From RGIG7300 sp045133915 (GTDB taxonomy: Bacteria > Bacillota > Clostridia > Oscillospirales > CAG-272), in NCBI GenBank assembly GCA_045133915.1, contig JBGUUX010000057.1:1-18621 (forward strand): DNA of 18,621 nt. Reading direction: 5' to 3'. The notes below the pieces were generated by a model that ran no database searches, had not been told where the DNA came from, and worked only from the letters and a program-made list of their open reading frames with translations. The translations under genes were made by a program, and so were the position numbers. Numbering within the stretch: position 1 is the first letter of the stretch; every line of letters starts with the position of its first letter. Below are positions 6,794-14,006 of this stretch, one piece after another.

Positions 6794-7611
6794 TGGAGCT
6801 CGAAAGAATTATAGAGGTTACACAGACAAACCTCAAAACACTTGAAGCAAAAAAATATTCAGCAAAAACAAGACGTAATGCCCATATCCGTGAGCTTGGC
6901 CTTGCTTTGTCAGAATATTTTCCAAAGGACGGAGAGGAAATTGAGGATTTCCGTTACCGAACCGAGGATATTATAGACGCCCTTAAGCTAAAGGCTGAAG
7001 AATGCGTTACACTTTGCAGGGCAATAGCCCAAAGCTTAGGGGATATAAAGGGACGCATCCCTTATCTTCCCGCCAAGCGCCGCTGTAGATTAAGCTACGT
7101 TAAAAATCCCTTAAGCGATCTTGCCTACGACAGCTTTTCTATGTTTTTTGACAGAGCAACAGTATCCTATGCCGAGGACTTTGTTTCCGCCTGCGAGGAC
7201 GTATACCATTCGCAAAGCGACTATGCAGTTCTTCCTGTTTATTCGGAAAAGAGCGGCAGGCTTAAAAGCTTCTGCGACCTTGCGGATAAATATGAGCTTA
7301 AGAAGATACTGACCTGCCGTGTTTACTCTAACACCGACGATACCGAGACCGAGTTCGCGCTTTTTTCTAAGAACTGCGAGCGTGTTATGAGCAACAGGAG
7401 AAGAGAGGTCTTCTTTGAACTCACCCTGCCCGACACCCATATTCTTTCGGTTATGGAATACGTAAGAAACTCGGAGTGTGAGATCATATGGATAAACACC
7501 AACGACGAAAGGGCAGATATCTGCCTTGAGATCCCTGAAGCAGAGATCGCAGCGCTGTATATATATCTTATACTCTGTCTGCCCGACCACGAAATTAAAG
7601 GAATATACTAA
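6793..7611 (+). CDS. Prephenate-dehydratase/ACT-like protein lacking catalytic motif (putative pseudoenzyme), coupled to htpG
   Basis: I do not recognise this 272-residue protein as a named family. Its layout recalls a chorismate mutase-prephenate dehydratase. Residues 1-85 are helical and charged, without clear chorismate mutase motifs. Residues 97-195 read like a prephenate dehydratase core: an RLSYVKNPLSD start, then SDYAVLPV (142-149, usually DYGVLPIEN), a CDLADKYELK helix, then TETEFALF (184-191) where catalytic enzymes have T-R-F followed by hydrophobics. Residues 205-272 look like an ACT domain ending in KGIY (usually LGSY), but the phenylalanine-binding GAL and ESRP motifs are missing. 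Asn-Ser of the LPIENS motif is also absent. It is therefore probably not a dehydratase. The start overlaps the htpG stop by one base, implying coupled translation. It could be a client-specific partner or an amino-acid sensor; the function is unknown. Confidence 0.6.
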   Translation: MELERIIEVTQTNLKTLEAKKYSAKTRRNAHIRELGLALSEYFPKDGEEIEDFRYRTEDIIDALKLKAEECVTLCRAIAQSLGDIKGRIPYLPAKRRCRLSYVKNPLSDLAYDSFSMFFDRATVSYAEDFVSACEDVYHSQSDYAVLPVYSEKSGRLKSFCDLADKYELKKILTCRVYSNTDDTETEFALFSKNCERVMSNRRREVFFELTLPDTHILSVMEYVRNSECEIIWINTNDERADICLEIPEAEIAALYIYLILCLPDHEIKGIY

Positions 7612-7649
7612 AAACAAAGAGTAAGCGAGAGCTTACTCTTTGTTTTTAG
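7608..7649 (+). terminator. Strong intrinsic terminator after the htpG unit
   Basis: A perfect 19-bp stem (7608-7626 with 7631-7649) has a GAGA tetraloop. Its 3' arm ends in CTTTGTTTTT, supplying the T-tract. It starts within the stop codon region of the prephenate-dehydratase-like gene. Because the 5' arm begins with AAAAAC, it could also work on the minus strand. Confidence 0.92.
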
Positions 7650-7651
7650 CG

Positions 7652-7768
7652 TTCACCGCAGGTGAAGATATCGCGCTTGTTTTTGACAAGCATATCGCAT
7701 CCATTGGATATATCGCTCCCGAAGGGAATATCGCATTACCGAAGGGAATATCGCATCACCGAAGGGAT
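7652..7768. repeat. Chain of six mini-hairpins joined by ATATCGC linkers
   Basis: Six short inverted repeats are separated by the same linker, (A/G)ATATCGC, at 7667-7674, 7692-7698, 7710-7716, 7728-7734 and 7748-7754. The hairpins are TTCACC-GCA-GGTGAA (7652-7666), GCTTGT-TTTTG-ACAAGC (7675-7691), ATCC-ATT-GGAT (7699-7709) and TCCC-GAA-GGGA (7717-7727), followed by two imperfect ones, TACCGAAGGGA (7737-7747) and ATCACCGAAGGGAT (7755-7768). The linker is constant while stem sequences differ but remain self-complementary. That indicates selection or a copying mechanism acting on structure. It is noncoding and lies between the htpG-unit terminator and the blaI-like promoter. The family is not known to me. 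Confidence 0.8.
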
Positions 7769-7778
7769 GTTTTGCCCC

Positions 7779-7807
7779 TTGACAAAACCAGACTATTGTG
7801 ATAGTAT
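7779..7807 (+). promoter_or_regulatory. Promoter of the BlaI-type repressor operon
   Basis: A consensus TTGACA -35 (7779-7784) and a TAGTAT -10 (7802-7807) are 17 bases apart, with a predicted start near 7814, about 25 bases before the repressor ATG. The -10 region lies within dyad-symmetric sequence suited to autorepression. Confidence 0.75.
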
Positions 7808-7827
7808 AGACTATAGGAATAGTCTAT
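7792..7827. promoter_or_regulatory. Operator-like double dyad for the BlaI-type repressor
   Basis: Two adjacent dyads share the half-site ACTAT/ATAGT. ACTAT-TGTG-ATAGT (7792-7805) overlaps the spacer and -10. ATAGACTAT-AGGA-ATAGTCTAT (7806-7827) covers the start site up to the ribosome binding site GAGGTG. Placement over the promoter fits autorepression by the dimeric winged-helix repressor encoded next. The half-site differs from the classical TACA/TGTA core of BlaI, MecI and CopY. Confidence 0.7.
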
Positions 7828-7838
7828 GAGGTGATAAT

Positions 7839-8195
7839 ATGAAAAATCTTTTTGACAGCGAATTAAAGGTAATGGAGCTGATATGGGAGAACGAGCCCGT
7901 ATCTGCAAAGGAAATAAGCCTTATGGCAGGTGAACGTATCGGTTGGAACAAGAACACCACCTATACCGTAATCAAAAAATTAGAGACAAAGGGGTTTATC
8001 AAGAGACAAGATCCGGGTTTTATCTGTACCTCTTTATATAAAAAGGAAGAGATACAGAGAAGTGAAGCAAATTCTCTTATAGAAAAGCTTTTCGGAGGAT
8101 CAAAAAAGGCGTTGTTTTCTGCGCTTATCAATGACGGAGAGCTTACCCCTGAGGAGATATCCGCCATCAAAGAGCTTATTGACAAGAAATTATAA
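7839..8195 (+). CDS. BlaI/MecI/CopY-family transcriptional repressor
   Basis: This 118-residue winged-helix regulator begins FDSELKVMELIWENEPVSAKEIS and contains the recognition region GWNKNTTYTVIKKLETKGFIKR (about 35-56), both typical of BlaI/MecI. The C-terminal helices (about 75-118) would form the dimer, and cleavage there by a partner M56 peptidase usually inactivates the repressor. GAGGTG lies five bases before the ATG. The stop is two bases before the M56 gene, so the two are co-transcribed. Its likely target is the dyad over its own promoter. No beta-lactamase or copper ATPase is in the window, so the inducing signal is unknown. Confidence 0.92.
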   Translation: MKNLFDSELKVMELIWENEPVSAKEISLMAGERIGWNKNTTYTVIKKLETKGFIKRQDPGFICTSLYKKEEIQRSEANSLIEKLFGGSKKALFSALINDGELTPEEISAIKELIDKKL

Positions 8196-8197
8196 TT

Positions 8198-9088
8198 ATG
8201 GGTGATATATTTTACTGGGTACTGAATATGTCCCTTGTCGCAACGCTTACGGGTATATTCATTTTGCTCCTTAGAAGTATAAAGAGAATACCAAGAAGAA
8301 TTGTCTGCATTTTGTGGGCAATACCTTTTATCAGAATGATAATTCCCATAGGACTTTCGGGCAGGTACAGTCTTATGTCCTTTATCTCACGCTTTACCAC
8401 AAGGACCGTGACGGTAACAGAGCGGCCCCAAACGTCCATGACAAACTGTATAATGGCGGCGGAGGATTATTTTCCCATTACCTATAAGGTCAACGTCCTT
8501 GAGGACGTAATGAATATATGCTTTTACCTATGGGCGACGGTGGCTCTTGCGTTGATAATTGCTCTTGTGATGATCTATCTTTCTACAATGAAGGAGTTGC
8601 GAAGCGCAAAAAATATCCGTGACAATATTTTCGTATCCGATAAAGTAACCACCCCCGCCGTATACGGTATCATAAAGCCGAGGATAATATTCCCCTCAAC
8701 AAAAACCGATAAATATGTTATTTTGCACGAACAGGCGCATATAAAAAGACAGGATAATTTTTGGCGTATCGTAGCTATAACCGTAGCTTGTATCCATTGG
8801 TTCAATCCCCTTGCATGGCTGTTTTTAAAGCTCTGTCTGCGTGATGGCGAGCTTGCCTGCGACGAGGCGGTTATGGCAAGTCTGCCCAGAGCCGAACATA
8901 AGGAATACGCATTGACCCTTCTGGGATATACAGAGGCAAAAACGGTCTACGCCTCCCCCTTTGGCGGTGCGGGGGTGAAAACAAGGATAGAACGTATTCT
9001 TTCTTATAAAAAATTATCTTTGTTTTCTGCCCTATCTTTTGTTATCCTTATAGTCTTTACCGCTTACTTTTTACTTACTAATTCATAG
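8198..9088 (+). CDS. M56-family (BlaR1/MecR1-like) membrane metallopeptidase without sensor domain
   Basis: This 296-residue integral membrane zinc protease resembles the N-terminal signalling half of BlaR1/MecR1. Membrane segments are near 8-26, 34-52, 105-127, 188-210 and 273-293. The zinc-binding motif is HEQAHIKRQD (His177, Glu178, His181), with the downstream acidic motif GELACDEAV (Glu218, Asp222, Glu223). BlaR1 carries a large extracellular penicillin-binding domain after the last membrane segment. Here the protein ends three residues after it, so it cannot sense beta-lactams in the classical way. An extracytoplasmic loop at about 53-104 could act as sensor. It probably cleaves the upstream repressor (family knowledge). 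A ribosome binding site within the preceding gene is weak, so translation may be coupled. Confidence 0.9.
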   Translation: MGDIFYWVLNMSLVATLTGIFILLLRSIKRIPRRIVCILWAIPFIRMIIPIGLSGRYSLMSFISRFTTRTVTVTERPQTSMTNCIMAAEDYFPITYKVNVLEDVMNICFYLWATVALALIIALVMIYLSTMKELRSAKNIRDNIFVSDKVTTPAVYGIIKPRIIFPSTKTDKYVILHEQAHIKRQDNFWRIVAITVACIHWFNPLAWLFLKLCLRDGELACDEAVMASLPRAEHKEYALTLLGYTEAKTVYASPFGGAGVKTRIERILSYKKLSLFSALSFVILIVFTAYFLLTNS

Positions 9089-9096
9089 GAGGACAT

Positions 9097-10029
9097 ATGA
9101 GAAAACTGAACAGATATTGGTTATTCACGTTTTTAGGAACACTTCTGGCATCCTCATACCCTATATATATGGGTGTCAAGGTCATATATTATATGTCAAC
9201 AGAGGGCAACGTGCCAAAAGAAAATTTCCCTAAGTACATAATCCCCTATACACCCATAGTTATAGCACTTTTGTTTGCGGTTCTTTTTATGCCCCTTATT
9301 ATAAAGTTGGCAAAGAGGTTTGCCACACTTTGCGCAAGTGTTTGCTCTATTGGAGTTTTTCTTATAGCGGAGCTGCTTTTTGAGAGCAAGGTCATTGTCA
9401 CAGCCACGGTACAGACCACCCTTGAAAGTTGGCAGATGGTGATGTGCTATATATCGCCCAATCTATACGAAACCCGAACCTGGACACCGGTTGATATACT
9501 GATAGGAGAATACAGTCCTTGGTTTAAACTTCATTTTTATCTCATATCGGCAGTTATTATTATCGCCGTTATAAACGTGCTCTACGGGTTTGCTGTGGCG
9601 GATAAGAGTAGGTACAGAGCTCTTATATTCCAGGCGGCTTCTGCCCTTGATCTCATAGGTCTGTCTATACTTGCTTGTTTCACCGCCTTTTTTAGGGACG
9701 GTGAGCTGACGGTATCGCCTATATCGGCGATACTTATGGCTATGTTCTTTATAAGCCTTGGAGCTACTGTGGGAATATTTATTGCTACCTTCCTTACCAA
9801 AAAGAAAAAAGCGGTGTCCGTGCTTGTCCCCACCCTTACCGCATCGGCGGTTACGTTACTTATGTACATAGGCGAAATGTGTCTTTTAAGCGGAAATCTC
9901 TATATCCTCGGAAAGGGATTTTTGTTTGAGCCATTGCCTTTCATCGTGTTGTCGGTTGCTGACATACTTATAGTTATCGCAAGCGGTGTGTTGACACTTC
10001 TCGTTTGTAAGTTAATAAATAAAAAATAA
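9097..10029 (+). CDS. Polytopic membrane protein of unknown function in the BlaI/M56 operon
   Basis: I do not recognise this 310-residue protein. It shows about eight hydrophobic segments (roughly 7-31, 48-72, 75-95, 148-170, 175-200, 208-232, 238-262, 282-306) joined by short, mostly basic cytoplasmic loops (for example KLAKRF and TKKKKA). There is no visible ATPase, peptidase or transporter motif. An extracytoplasmic loop of about 45 residues lies near 97-145. AGGAGG is ideally spaced before the ATG, and the gap to the M56 gene is eight bases, so it is the third gene of the operon. It may be the signal source or the effector of the BlaI/M56 switch (inference). Confidence 0.75.
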   Translation: MRKLNRYWLFTFLGTLLASSYPIYMGVKVIYYMSTEGNVPKENFPKYIIPYTPIVIALLFAVLFMPLIIKLAKRFATLCASVCSIGVFLIAELLFESKVIVTATVQTTLESWQMVMCYISPNLYETRTWTPVDILIGEYSPWFKLHFYLISAVIIIAVINVLYGFAVADKSRYRALIFQAASALDLIGLSILACFTAFFRDGELTVSPISAILMAMFFISLGATVGIFIATFLTKKKKAVSVLVPTLTASAVTLLMYIGEMCLLSGNLYILGKGFLFEPLPFIVLSVADILIVIASGVLTLLVCKLINKK

Positions 10030-10031
10030 AA

Positions 10032-10063
10032 GGAGATTTTTGACTTGTGGGTCAAAAATCTTC
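10032..10063 (+). other. Perfect stem-loop after the membrane protein gene
   Basis: AGATTTTTGAC (10034-10044) pairs perfectly with GTCAAAAATCT (10051-10061) around TTGTGG, with two further pairs at the base. It sits three bases after the stop codon. There is no T-run after it, so it may be an mRNA-end hairpin rather than the main terminator. Confidence 0.5.
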
Positions 10064-10085
10064 CATGATTTTGCATTCAAATAAG

Positions 10086-10113
10086 AAATCCGCCTCATTT
10101 ACGAGACGGATTT
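10086..10113. terminator. Bidirectional terminator between convergent genes, overlapping the yibE/F stop
   Basis: AAATCCG (10086-10092) pairs with CGGATTT (10107-10113), with an inner CTC/GAG stem around a six-base loop. On the plus strand it is followed by TTCTTTTG, completing a T-tract for the membrane protein operon. The hairpin includes the last codons and stop of the minus-strand YibE/F gene and may end that transcript too. Confidence 0.8.
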
Positions 10114-11222
10114 TTCTTTTGTTTGTGAAGTGAAGCACAAAATGATGCTGTTATGGGTACTGTCAGTATTACCGCAAAACTGCCGGTCAGCGCCTGCAGT
10201 ATTTCAATTGCCAGGAAATCCGAGGACAGGAAACGGTGAAGTGAGGTGCCGTATGCCAGCATCATGATGATGGATGACACCGCGCCGCCTGTAAAGGCAA
10301 GTACAAGAGTCTGACACATAGTACCAATCATATCCCGTCCGATATTTATACCGCTGGTATAAAGCTCGTTTTTTGTAATGTCGCTTTTGGTTTCTACGAT
10401 CTCAAAGAGCGCTGATGCAATGGACATTGCTGTATCCATAACCGCACCCAGAGAAGCAAGCAGAATACTGGAGAATAGTATTTCGCCAATTCTCAATCCC
10501 GTACCTCTTGCTATGAGAATCATAGTCTCGGTATCCTCCAGGTTATAGCCTGTTACGCAAAGCAGCCTTGCTACAACCGCATATAGTATTGCGGAAGCTC
10601 CCAAGCCTATAAAGGTAGAGAATATTGCAGCACCGGTCTTTTTAGAAAATCCGTTGAGCAAGAGCAGCGTTACCGCCGAGATAGCTATACAAGAAATAAG
10701 GGTAGCCATAACGGGAGAATGTCCGTTGAATACTGCGGGAACAAGCCCTAGGGCTATAATAAGCATAGACACCACAAGGGCGATCGCCGCATACAGCCCT
10801 TTCATCTTTCCAACAAGGCATATGACTGCAATGAATATGACAAATGCAGTTATTATACCCACCGAGCGGTCGTAGTTATACAGACTGTAGCCGGGGGTGA
10901 CACCCTCGGGCTCGTCACACTTGACCACTACTCTCGTTCCTACACCCACCTCTATAGAGTGGGTAGAACTGAGTATATTGTCAAAGGTTATCTCTCTTTT
11001 ATCCGAGAGCCTTACGGTTATATTCTGTCTGCCAAGGTTCCTGCCGGGCAGGTCACTGCAGGGTTCAAGCTGTTGAGCGTGAACTGCAATGACCTTGCCG
11101 CGGACGTAAGTAATACTTTCGTTGTTGTATAACTCAAAGTCAGCAGGGTTAGCTATCCATACCGCAAAAACACCCATAAGGATAATTGCTATTAATATAT
11201 AAGGAATAAATTTTTTCAACAT
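10095..11222 (-). CDS. YibE/F family membrane protein
   Basis: This 375-residue protein matches the YibE/F family: an N-terminal membrane anchor (about 7-25), an extracytoplasmic beta-rich domain (about 30-125, with VRGKVIAVHAQ and VGVGTRVVVKC), then about seven membrane segments with family-typical stretches such as GAVMDTAMSIASA and GRDMIGTMCQTLVLAF. The function of the family is not established. The stop codon lies inside the convergent terminator hairpin. AAAGGAC serves as its ribosome binding site and overlaps the gap after the upstream phosphoesterase stop (eight bases), so it is the last gene of the five-gene operon. It may transport an ion or product linked to the surface phosphatases (inference). 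Confidence 0.9.
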   Translation of the reverse strand: MLKKFIPYILIAIILMGVFAVWIANPADFELYNNESITYVRGKVIAVHAQQLEPCSDLPGRNLGRQNITVRLSDKREITFDNILSSTHSIEVGVGTRVVVKCDEPEGVTPGYSLYNYDRSVGIITAFVIFIAVICLVGKMKGLYAAIALVVSMLIIALGLVPAVFNGHSPVMATLISCIAISAVTLLLLNGFSKKTGAAIFSTFIGLGASAILYAVVARLLCVTGYNLEDTETMILIARGTGLRIGEILFSSILLASLGAVMDTAMSIASALFEIVETKSDITKNELYTSGINIGRDMIGTMCQTLVLAFTGGAVSSIIMMLAYGTSLHRFLSSDFLAIEILQALTGSFAVILTVPITASFCASLHKQKKNPSRK

Positions 11223-11230
11223 ACGGTCCT

Positions 11231-13996
11231 TTAGCTACGGAAATCGTCAAATGCTTTGAACATTACGGCAGCCTGTGCTCTTGTTGCAGTACCGTTGGGG
11301 TCAAGGTAGGTGACACCTTCCTTTGCAGAACCCGATATAAGACCTGCCGAAACTGCCCATTCTACCGGAGCCTTTGCCCATTCCTGAAGCTTAGCTATAT
11401 CAGGGAAGGAACTGAGGTCTGCCTTGCCGTCAACGCTTATACCCTTACTTTCAGAGTAAACGTAGAAGAACCTTGCAAGCTGAGAACGGGTGATATTGTT
11501 GTTGGGGCCGAACTTGGTTGCGGAGATACCGCTGGTGTAGTTATTTTCAACTGCCCAGCAGACTACCTCGTTATACCAATGGGAGGTCTTAACGTCCTCA
11601 AAGCCTGCTTCGGTAGTATGGTAGCTTCTGAGATCAACACCGTCCAGCTTTGCAAGTATGGTCAGGAACTGTGCTCTTGTGAGATTGCCGGAGGGAACAA
11701 AGGTGGTATCGGTCATACCTGCAACGTAGCCCTTGTTTACACAGTAACTTACTGCGGGATAGAACCAATGGTTAGGCTTAACGTCGGTAAAGGGAAGATC
11801 CTTTATCTCTCTCTGAACTGTGAGTGAGGTAAGATCAAAGTAAATATCATCCGAATATGCACCGCACTGATAGAGCTCAACGGCGATGATATTGCCTTCT
11901 TCCTTAAGGTTAAGGGAATCAAGCACAGCCTTGTCGTCTATCTTAAAGGGCAGATGCTGAGAGGTTATATCGAGAGGAGTATCTCTGTCACACCCGGAGT
12001 AACCCATGTTTTCTCCTGCCATAAAGCAGTTGTACTGCTTTATCATCACACCGTTTACGTAAATAGTTACCGCATCGTCAAACCATGTGTCAAAGAGAAG
12101 AGCGGTTACTGTATCGGGGTCGGCCATGTCAAAGGTGGTGCGGAAGAAATAGTTGGGAAGCACCTCACCCTCCTGATCGTGACCCTCGGGGAACCAAAGG
12201 TTGATAAGGGTGTTGGGTACGCCTGCAGTATGCTCTGCAAGTTCACCGTTTATAGAACCAAAGGGACCCTTGGCATTTTTCCAGCCTTCAGGCTGATAGC
12301 TTTCGGTGGTCCAACGGTATTCATCATATCCGTCGTCAAAGTCAAAGGGCCATTCACCCATATCGTTGTATTCCCATACAGTTTCCTCAGAGCTTATAAG
12401 CTTTTCGGAGTCGAGAGGGATAAATTTGCGCTGGGCCGTTGCGGTATTACCCGCTTTGTCTGTAACGGTATAAGTAACCTTGGATATTGTGCCGGCAACG
12501 ATACTTCCGCTATAGGTGATGGCATCGCTTACGTCACCGTCTACGTTATCGTATGCGGTTATACCCGCCATAAGCTCGGGGATATCGTCGGGATAATAAT
12601 AGGTAGTGTTGGGAACGTTGAGGGCAGGAGCATACTTGTCCTCATCCACGTTTCTGTGGATAGCAAAGAAGTCTACAAGGTCGCCTACCTCGTTATTTTG
12701 TCCGCAACGGTAGGTGTATACCGCCATATAGTCGGGGGTAACGTCTACCTTGGATATATTAGCAACGTTCTCCTGATTTGCCTTTGCCGCAAAGGGGAGA
12801 GCCTTGCTTGTCATCTCATAGAACTTTGAGCCGGAAGAGGAGTTCATGGTGTAGAACACTACGTCTCCTTCATTGGGTCCGTACATACTGCCGTAGTTGT
12901 CTCCCCATACGGGCTCGTATCTGTCGGCTTCGTCGATGATGTCGGAATTGTTGATCATATAGGTTCTGGTATATATATGATCGTGACCCATAAACACGGT
13001 ATCTACACCCATTTCAGAGAAAGCCTCAGAGTAGATGTCTCTCTTTTCGTTGGTTTCAAGATAACGGGAAGCAGCACCCGAGAACAGAGAATCGTGGAAC
13101 GCAACCACGGTCCACACAGGCTCACCGTGGATGGCGGTGTATTCTCGTATAGCTTTTTCGGTATAAGCTATATGAGCAGCCTCGCTTTCATACTGGAAAT
13201 TAAGGGTGATAATAAGCATACCGTCGTGCTCTACCCAGTAGTTACCGCAGTATATACCGCCGTCTGTAACGGTGGACTGGTCAACGTCTGTGTATGTAAA
13301 ATGCTCACTGTAGCTTGCGCCGCGGTCGTCGTGGTTACCAAGCACGGTCGCAATGGGGAGAGAACGAAGATATTCGGGATAAGAGAAGTAGTCAAATTCT
13401 GCCTCAACGTTACCCGAGTTTGTCTGGTCACCAAGGCTGAGGATGAACTCTAAGTCGTTACCGAACCAGTTCTTTGCCTTTTCAAGGGAAATGTTCCAGG
13501 TCTCACCGTCAACGTTGGAGTTTACCTGGGGGTCACCTACTGCAAGAAACGAGAAGCAACCGTCGTCGGTATTGCCTACCGAGGTATAGTAGATCTTTGA
13601 CCAACCGGTAAGATCGTTACCTACACGGTATGCGTAGTCGGTACCCGATTTAAGGTTTGTCATTTTGGCTCGGCAAACGCCGGGGGTCTTTGATGCCTTT
13701 TCGTTGTATGCGTTTTGGGGGAATATGCCGTCAACGACCTTGTCGGATTCCACCCACTGAAGATATTCGGTGGTACCGGAAAGCTCCGAGGACCAGGTAA
13801 CGTGATAGTAGCTGTCGTCCTTGCCTTTGGTTATGATAGTGTCATAACCGTATGCCTTAGGCGGCTCAACGGCTCTTATGTTTTTGTCGGGGAGCACAGA
13901 GGAAATGTTTCTTGCTGCAAACACCGGCAGAGACGTCACTATAAGACATACAGCAAGTATTAGCGAAAGCTTATGTATAATGCTTTTGTTTTTCAT
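11231..13996 (-). CDS. Secreted SLH-anchored purple-acid-phosphatase-like metallophosphoesterase (paralogue 1)
   Basis: This 921-residue exported enzyme should hydrolyse phosphoesters at the cell surface. Order: signal peptide (1-27, cut after PVFA), a fibronectin-III-like purple acid phosphatase N-domain (about 45-140), and a calcineurin-like catalytic domain with GDPQ (Asp155), GDQTN (Asp190), GNHDD (Asn221), His301 and GHDH (His338, His340). Then come a DUF5011-like Ig domain (about 455-528, AYDNVDGDVSD), a beta-sandwich (about 535-725), and three SLH repeats (about 735-785, 795-850, 860-920) that bind secondary cell-wall polymer. The tyrosine that makes true purple acid phosphatases purple aligns with Asn193, and the motif I position is Gln157. 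A different metal pair is therefore likely. GGTAA upstream of the ATG is a weak ribosome binding site. The substrate is unknown. The gene lies ten bases after its paralogue. Confidence 0.9.
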   Translation of the reverse strand: MKNKSIIHKLSLILAVCLIVTSLPVFAARNISSVLPDKNIRAVEPPKAYGYDTIITKGKDDSYYHVTWSSELSGTTEYLQWVESDKVVDGIFPQNAYNEKASKTPGVCRAKMTNLKSGTDYAYRVGNDLTGWSKIYYTSVGNTDDGCFSFLAVGDPQVNSNVDGETWNISLEKAKNWFGNDLEFILSLGDQTNSGNVEAEFDYFSYPEYLRSLPIATVLGNHDDRGASYSEHFTYTDVDQSTVTDGGIYCGNYWVEHDGMLIITLNFQYESEAAHIAYTEKAIREYTAIHGEPVWTVVAFHDSLFSGAASRYLETNEKRDIYSEAFSEMGVDTVFMGHDHIYTRTYMINNSDIIDEADRYEPVWGDNYGSMYGPNEGDVVFYTMNSSSGSKFYEMTSKALPFAAKANQENVANISKVDVTPDYMAVYTYRCGQNNEVGDLVDFFAIHRNVDEDKYAPALNVPNTTYYYPDDIPELMAGITAYDNVDGDVSDAITYSGSIVAGTISKVTYTVTDKAGNTATAQRKFIPLDSEKLISSEETVWEYNDMGEWPFDFDDGYDEYRWTTESYQPEGWKNAKGPFGSINGELAEHTAGVPNTLINLWFPEGHDQEGEVLPNYFFRTTFDMADPDTVTALLFDTWFDDAVTIYVNGVMIKQYNCFMAGENMGYSGCDRDTPLDITSQHLPFKIDDKAVLDSLNLKEEGNIIAVELYQCGAYSDDIYFDLTSLTVQREIKDLPFTDVKPNHWFYPAVSYCVNKGYVAGMTDTTFVPSGNLTRAQFLTILAKLDGVDLRSYHTTEAGFEDVKTSHWYNEVVCWAVENNYTSGISATKFGPNNNITRSQLARFFYVYSESKGISVDGKADLSSFPDIAKLQEWAKAPVEWAVSAGLISGSAKEGVTYLDPNGTATRAQAAVMFKAFDDFRS

Positions 13997-14006
13997 ATTT
14001 CATTAC

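Noticed and set aside
7652..7768. CRISPR-like array
   Set aside because: The constant element is only 7-8 bases and the intervening segments are 11-17 bases and self-complementary. There are no cas genes nearby, so it is a hairpin repeat, not CRISPR.
8198..9088. Intact beta-lactam resistance regulator BlaR1
   Set aside because: The penicillin-binding sensor domain is missing and no beta-lactamase or PBP2a gene is in the window, so only an M56 peptidase call is supported.
11954..12829. Long plus-strand open frames opposite the two phosphoesterases (also 12977-13453, 14214-14792, 14910-15533)
   Set aside because: These are antisense shadows with no domain, start signal or sensible composition.
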